DNA from: Clostridia bacterium | GTDB lineage: Bacteria; Bacillota_E; SLMV01; PUMD01 | Length of the DNA: 8,080 nt | Direction of reading: 5' to 3' | Assembly: GCA_003563755.1 (NCBI GenBank) | Contig: PWUB01000129.1 | Location: forward strand, 1 to 8,080 | The notes under the pieces: generated by a model | Told to the model about the DNA's origin: nothing | The model's database searches: none | The model's input: only the letters and a program-made list of their open reading frames with translations | Shown: in pieces, positions 6,489 through 8,080 of the stretch | How positions within the stretch are numbered: the stretch's first letter is position 1 | Layout of the letters: each line of letters begins with the position of its first letter | Position numbers and translations under genes: made by a program

Positions 6489-7751
6489 GTGTCAAATCGT
6501 ACTCGTCCGCTTACTGTCTTGATTCTCTTGATCATCCTGTTTGCAGCACTGTCCGCGGCCCCCGCATGGGGCCGGGGCTCCGCCCAGGTCGAATCCACTC
6601 CCTTCCCCGGACATACCTTCGAGGCGGAGCTTGTGACCGCCCCCTCCGCAATACTGCTGGACGTCAACACCGGGAGGATCCTCTTTGAGAAGGATCCCGG
6701 GGAGGCCTATGCGCCCGCCTCCCTGGTCAAGATCGCAACCCTGGCCCTCACCTATGCTGCCGTGGACGAGGGCCGTGCAGCCAGGGATGATACCGTCACC
6801 GTCAGTGAGAACGCCTGGGCAGCCGCTGTTGGCGGATCCGTGATGTTCATAGAGGTGGGCGATGAAGTGAGCCTGGGCACGCTGATGGAGGGGATGATAG
6901 TCGCCTCGGGCAACGATGCCTGCATCGCCATTGCGGAGCATCTCGCGGGAAGCGAGGGACGGTTCATCGGCTGGATGAACGACCTGGCCGGGGAGTTGGG
7001 CCTGCAGGACACGGTGTTCGGATCGGTGCACGGCCTGCCTGCACAGGGCCAGGTCATCACTCCCCGTGACGTGGCTCGCCTGGTCCGCCACTTCTGCCTC
7101 ACCTATCCCCAGGCCACGGAGATCACCACCCAGACCAGCTTCACCTACGGCGGTATCAGCCAGGACAACCGCAACCGGCTGGTGGCTCGTGATCCCCGCG
7201 TGATCGGGCTGAAGACGGGGCGCACCTTCGATTCCGGCTACCACCTGGTGGCGACGGCACAGGACGGCGACGAATTCTACGCCGCCATAGTCATGGGAAT
7301 TGGGGCCGGCGAGGACATGTCCGAGGCCACGGGAAGCCGCCTGCGGGAGACGGATGCGTCGATGCTTTTGGACTGGGCCTTCGAGGGATTCGACCGGATC
7401 TCCCTGGACCTGGCCGATGAGCTCCCGCCGACCGTCACCGTCTACAAGGGACGCGAGCGCGAGGTGCAGCTGCGCGTTGAACCCTCCCGGCCCGCCATCA
7501 CTGCTCCTAATGGGACGGAGGATCAGATAGAGATCAGGGTTTGTCTCGAAGAAGTCGCCATCGCCCCTCTGTCCGAAGGCGACGTCATCGGCACCGCATC
7601 TGCCTACTGGCTGTCTCAACCGGAGGGTGATGGAGACGAGATCCTCCTGGGACGGTGGGATATTCACCCCGCCCGGGACGTCGAGGCCGGAAATTGGTGG
7701 CGAAGGATGTTGGACAGCGTGATTTTATTCTTCCGTGGCCTGGTGTCTTGA
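6489..7751 (+). CDS. D-alanyl-D-alanine carboxypeptidase, PBP5/DacA family (serine peptidase S11)
   Basis: From GTG 6489 the protein has 420 residues and trims the terminal D-Ala from peptidoglycan pentapeptides outside the membrane. Residues 2-6 (SNRTR) precede a hydrophobic signal segment (about 7-25) ending in AAPAWG, a likely signal peptidase site. The penicillin-binding motifs are intact: S78-L-V-K81, S140-G-N142 and K242-T-G244, followed by GYHLVATA. NRNRLV (228-233) is the usual pre-KTG block. A PBP5-type C-terminal beta domain covers about 312-385 with GDVIGTASAYW (364-374). The tail WWRRMLDSVILFFRGLVS is a typical C-terminal amphipathic membrane anchor. The gene starts 158 bases after the guanidino cluster and is probably a separate transcription unit. 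Whether it is the housekeeping DacA or a sporulation form such as DacF cannot be told. Confidence 0.93.
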   Translation: MSNRTRPLTVLILLIILFAALSAAPAWGRGSAQVESTPFPGHTFEAELVTAPSAILLDVNTGRILFEKDPGEAYAPASLVKIATLALTYAAVDEGRAARDDTVTVSENAWAAAVGGSVMFIEVGDEVSLGTLMEGMIVASGNDACIAIAEHLAGSEGRFIGWMNDLAGELGLQDTVFGSVHGLPAQGQVITPRDVARLVRHFCLTYPQATEITTQTSFTYGGISQDNRNRLVARDPRVIGLKTGRTFDSGYHLVATAQDGDEFYAAIVMGIGAGEDMSEATGSRLRETDASMLLDWAFEGFDRISLDLADELPPTVTVYKGREREVQLRVEPSRPAITAPNGTEDQIEIRVCLEEVAIAPLSEGDVIGTASAYWLSQPEGDGDEILLGRWDIHPARDVEAGNWWRRMLDSVILFFRGLVS

Positions 7752-7799
7752 CACCGCATGACAGGGACAATAGCGGCGGTTGGGAAGGAAACAGCGCCC

Positions 7800-7830
7800 T
7801 TTACGATGAATACTATAAGATGATTATATG
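7800..7830 (+). promoter_or_regulatory. Possible promoter in an AT-rich patch upstream of the UPF0182 gene
   Basis: An AT-rich island in a GC-rich context. TTTACG (7800-7805) as a -35 and TTATAT (7824-7829) as a -10 have an 18-base spacer; TATAAG (7814-7819) is another -10-like word without a good -35. It is the best promoter candidate in the carboxypeptidase-UPF0182 gap but rests on weak matches. Confidence 0.25.
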
Positions 7831-7866
7831 TGCATACAGCAGATAGCCTAAAGGGAAGTGGTTACA

Positions 7867-8080
7867 TTGCGTTCTGGAAGACGAACCGTGGTGTGGACAG
7901 CGATCGGTATAGTCGTCGCCCTTCTGCTGTTCTCATCCACCATCGCCTATTATTATACGGAGTCACTGTGGTTCGGAGAACTTGGATACCTCAGTGTCTT
8001 TCTCACCGTGATCAGCGCCCGCCTGGCGGTGGGCCTGGCGGCCGGCCTGTTCTTCGGGTTGTTCCTGTATCTGAACCTGC
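7867..8080 (+). CDS. UPF0182 family membrane protein, N-terminal part (3' partial)
   Basis: The first 71 codons of a gene that runs off the right edge. After a short basic N-terminus (RSGRR) come a first membrane helix (about residues 9-27), the segment ESLWFGELGYLSVFLTV (about 32-48), and a second hydrophobic helix ending LFFGLFLYLNL (about 61-71). The WF.ELGYLSVF..V block followed by FLYLNL is characteristic of UPF0182, a family of large (about 900 residues) multi-pass membrane proteins of unknown function in Actinomycetota, some Clostridia and Cyanobacteria. TTG 7867 is preceded by AAGGGAAG (7851-7858). The in-frame GTG at 7858 would overlap that site, and a TAA at 7849 limits the frame upstream. 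It was too short to appear as a long reading frame but the family match is clear. Confidence 0.88.
   Translation, partial: MRSGRRTVVWTAIGIVVALLLFSSTIAYYYTESLWFGELGYLSVFLTVISARLAVGLAAGLFFGLFLYLNL

Noticed and set aside
6492..7667. 391-codon - strand frame opposite the carboxypeptidase
   Set aside because: Antisense shadow; the + strand frame has all three penicillin-binding motifs.
7748..7776. Perfect -35 word TTGACA at the carboxypeptidase stop
   Set aside because: No acceptable -10 at 16-18 bases; the nearest TATAAT-like word is only 12 bases away.

Overview
The window is GC-rich bacterial DNA with strong Shine-Dalgarno sites (GGAGG type) and frequent GTG or TTG starts. All supported genes are on the + strand. 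Two-component non-homologous end joining (LigD polymerase and Ku), a PBP5-type D,D-carboxypeptidase and a UPF0182 membrane protein together suggest a Gram-positive-type lineage, such as high-GC Clostridia-like Bacillota or a deep-branching Actinomycetota. That placement is an inference from gene content; no rRNA or other marker is present.

Layout. Bases 2-232 are the C-terminal end of a LigD-type polymerase domain, followed at once by ku (239-1033); the Ku ribosome binding site overlaps the ligD stop. A 409-base gap (1034-1442) has no convincing gene. Its second half holds a run of adjacent stem-loops that may be a structured 5' leader. Next come four co-directional genes with short gaps (68, 24 and 26 bases), probably an operon (1443-6330): a UroD/MtaA-fold protein, a thiamine-diphosphate decarboxylase-like enzyme, a fold-type I PLP aminotransferase and an amidinotransferase/arginine-deiminase superfamily hydrolase. 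A GC-rich hairpin follows. Then come a secreted D-alanyl-D-alanine carboxypeptidase (6489-7751) and the start of a UPF0182 gene (from 7867) that runs off the window.

How the genes may work together. LigD and Ku form an end-joining repair pair. The four-gene cluster is the most interesting part. The ThDP enzyme looks more like AruI (5-guanidino-2-oxopentanoate decarboxylase) than acetolactate synthase. With a neighbouring aminotransferase it gives the transaminate-then-decarboxylate logic of the arginine transaminase pathway, and the fourth gene belongs to a superfamily that attacks guanidino carbons. A catabolic or modifying route for arginine or another guanidino compound is therefore a reasonable hypothesis. 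The UroD-like first gene has no obvious place in any known version of this pathway, and it lacks both cysteine zinc ligands of the MtaA/MtbA methyltransferases. Substrates are not proven by sequence.
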